Assembly: GCF_003050965.1 (NCBI RefSeq)
Contig: NZ_QAOU01000004.1
Span: forward strand, 248,001-312,000
Source: Nitrosospira sp. Nsp2
Lineage (GTDB): Bacteria; Pseudomonadota; Gammaproteobacteria; Burkholderiales; Nitrosomonadaceae
Direction of reading: 5' to 3'
DNA length: 64,000 nt
This document shows, in pieces, positions 62,744 through 64,000 of the stretch (within the stretch, counting starts at the first letter, position 1; each line of letters begins with the position of its first letter). The notes under the pieces are model-generated. The model saw only the letters and a list, made by a program, of their open reading frames with translations, was not told where the DNA came from and searched no databases. The translations under genes and the position numbers were made by a program.

Positions 62744-63802
62744 TCAGCAAAGTTTGCCCGCATAGCCTGCCGCTCGGGGATGCCCCGGTACGGGCACTCG
62801 CAGCAGAAAAAGCTTCAGGCCGGGTTTGACATAGGTGGTCTGGATGGATTCCGCCCAGTAGCCGGGGCCGACCTGTCCGACGAGGTGAAGGCGGCGCAGT
62901 GCGCCCCTGGCATCGGTGAATTCGATTTTGTCATGCGCCGTTACCTGTTCCAGCCAGTCCCCTTTGACCGGGAAATAGGCATGCGCATGTGCGGGGCAGG
63001 AGGATGCATCGCCTTCTGGGTATACCCAGGTACGTGCGGGCTCCGTCGCTTTTCCATAGGCGTCGCGTTTCGGCCGCCATTTAAGTACTGCCGGGCCAAG
63101 CCCGATTTCCCCGGTGCGCAGTTTGGGGCCGCCCAGATCCACCAGAATACGACAGGGGCGCCCTGTTTCACGACGTGCGCGTTTGATTTGAACGGATCAA
63201 GCGCGACCAGACGGCAGGGTCATCGTGCGCACAATTGATACGCGCGCAATCCATGCCCTGAAAAAGCAGTCCTTGATTAAGAGGTAGTCATTCGCGGCGG
63301 CGCCTGGCAACGTGACCAAAATACGCACGCGCCTTTGCGCTGGGGGCTTGCCAAGCAAGTCGTTGGTGTTGGTCTCCAGCAGTGCGGGGCCCATCGCCGA
63401 AGAATCCATGATGGAAGAAAGCGTTGGCTGTCCCTGCTGTCTAAGCGCCTGCTCCAGCAGAATAATAATTGCCTTGAGGTTGCTTAGAACATGGAACTCC
63501 GCGTGCCCCATTGACGACAATCCAGCCGCTGCAAGTTTTTCCTGCAGGGGGCGCACGTCGCGCCGGCTTAAGCCGAGATAATGAATCAGATTTGCCGCAC
63601 TGACGCGATGGCGCGGATCTACCTTCCCCAGCGTTTCGCTGGCTTCGCTTTCCATTATCGTCAGATAGTGGAGCAATTCGGCTAGTTCGCTTAATAAGTC
63701 AGTATAAGGGTCTTTTTTACGCCGCACGGATGAGGTGGTTTTACTGACCTTGCCAAGCGGTTTTTGCCTGTTTTCCATGGTTAACGAAGATTGACATGAC
63801 AC
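62744..63802 (-). pseudogene. Pyruvate-kinase-like gene, broken by frameshifts
   Basis: The start is an open frame of about 200 residues (63802-63197) with helical HYLTIMESEASETLGKVDPR, LSNLKAIIILLEQ and RVRILVTLPGAAANDYLLIK. In the next frame the conserved pyruvate-kinase text continues (QGMDCARINCAHDDPAVWSR), and in a third frame comes CRILVDLGGPKLRTGEI (from about 63160), the substrate/metal-binding hallmark, open to 62744. So two frameshifts occur within about 130 bp (near 63260 and 63190). The C-terminal catalytic and allosteric domains are absent. It looks like a remnant of a pyruvate-kinase-related fusion protein. Confidence 0.82.
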
Positions 63803-63843
63803 CTACAAGTGTGACAACGATCGAAGGAAGGTTTCTGTAGCTG

Positions 63844-64000
63844 ATGTGGCAAGAATTTTTAAGTGTTTCAGACATTGTAGTGGACATGCCGCGTCGAAAG
63901 GAAAAGTTGGCTTTTGCCGCCCACCTTAATGGCAAGATCGAGTTCGATTGTATTGGGGGTTTATTCCAGGAGTTGGGAAAGGGCAAGTTCGAATATCGAT
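63844..64000 (+). CDS. Start of an unknown protein, cut by the right window edge
   Basis: An ATG at 63844 opens a frame to the window end (52 codons). The product begins MWQEFLSVSDIVVDMPRRKE and continues with KLAFAAHLNGKIEFD and GLFQELGKGKFEYR. It is divergent from the pyk-like pseudogene, 41 bp apart. No domain is recognised and the ribosome site is weak, so the call rests on an uninterrupted frame only. Confidence 0.35.
   Translation, partial: MWQEFLSVSDIVVDMPRRKEKLAFAAHLNGKIEFDCIGGLFQELGKGKFEYR

Overview
This 64 kb window looks like the chromosome of a betaproteobacterium, most likely an ammonia oxidiser of the Nitrosomonadaceae (Nitrosospira-like). The pointers are a cytochrome P460-family lipoprotein, a yqgE-ruvX-pyrR-pyrB-pyrC' cluster with a non-catalytic dihydroorotase homologue, class Ia ribonucleotide reductase under NrdR boxes, and moderately GC-rich genes with good Shine-Dalgarno sequences. 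The taxonomic call is inference from gene content; no rRNA gene is present.

Bases 1-41,100 are mostly core chromosome: an M23 endopeptidase (cut by the window edge), secA, a cytochrome P460-like gene, oligopeptidase A, the pyrimidine cluster, small membrane proteins, an orphan type IV pilin, a universal stress protein, a TerC-family transporter, a patatin lipase, fumC, a histone-H1-like Lys/Ala-rich protein, nrdB/nrdA, a rhomboid protease, a TIGR03790-type protein, argS, a SPOR protein, dsbA, an SDR, msrA, cca, an NDUFA9-like epimerase with slt, an aldehyde dehydrogenase, gdhA, mltA, dsbC and a UbiH-type hydroxylase. A 42-codon membrane protein lies divergent to mltA.

Bases 41,201-48,638 are an integrative element of about 7.4 kb. 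It is bounded by a perfect 46-bp direct repeat that contains the first 39 nt of a CAT-anticodon tRNA gene. The intact tRNA is at the right end and a 5' fragment is at the left end. The element replaced the 5' half of the tRNA, so the native tRNA promoter now points into the integrase gene and the working tRNA depends on element DNA for its promoter. Inside are a tyrosine integrase, a block of seven overlapping + strand genes (including a phage-type Cys-cluster protein, an internal-virion-like protein and a 390-aa protein with single-subunit-polymerase-like motifs), and two - strand genes, one of them Cas2/SinR-like. A 46-bp segment identical to the host nrdA promoter and NrdR box lies near its right end. 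This element is the most unusual part of the window.

Bases 48,676-52,900 are an accessory strip: a frameshifted SRAP pseudogene, a secreted thermonuclease, a proline-rich RTX protein, a secreted hydrophilic protein with an internal duplication, and a BON-domain protein. Bases 53,230-60,605 hold a - strand cluster of a glycosyltransferase, a dimethylformamidase-beta-like protein, a NodU/CmcH carbamoyltransferase, a geranylgeranyl-reductase-like flavoprotein and a cysteine-rich secreted protein, which suggests synthesis or modification of an unknown metabolite. The right end has a zinc-ribbon protein, a phenol-MetA-type outer-membrane protein, a pyruvate-kinase-like pseudogene broken by at least two frameshifts, and a gene start running off the window.
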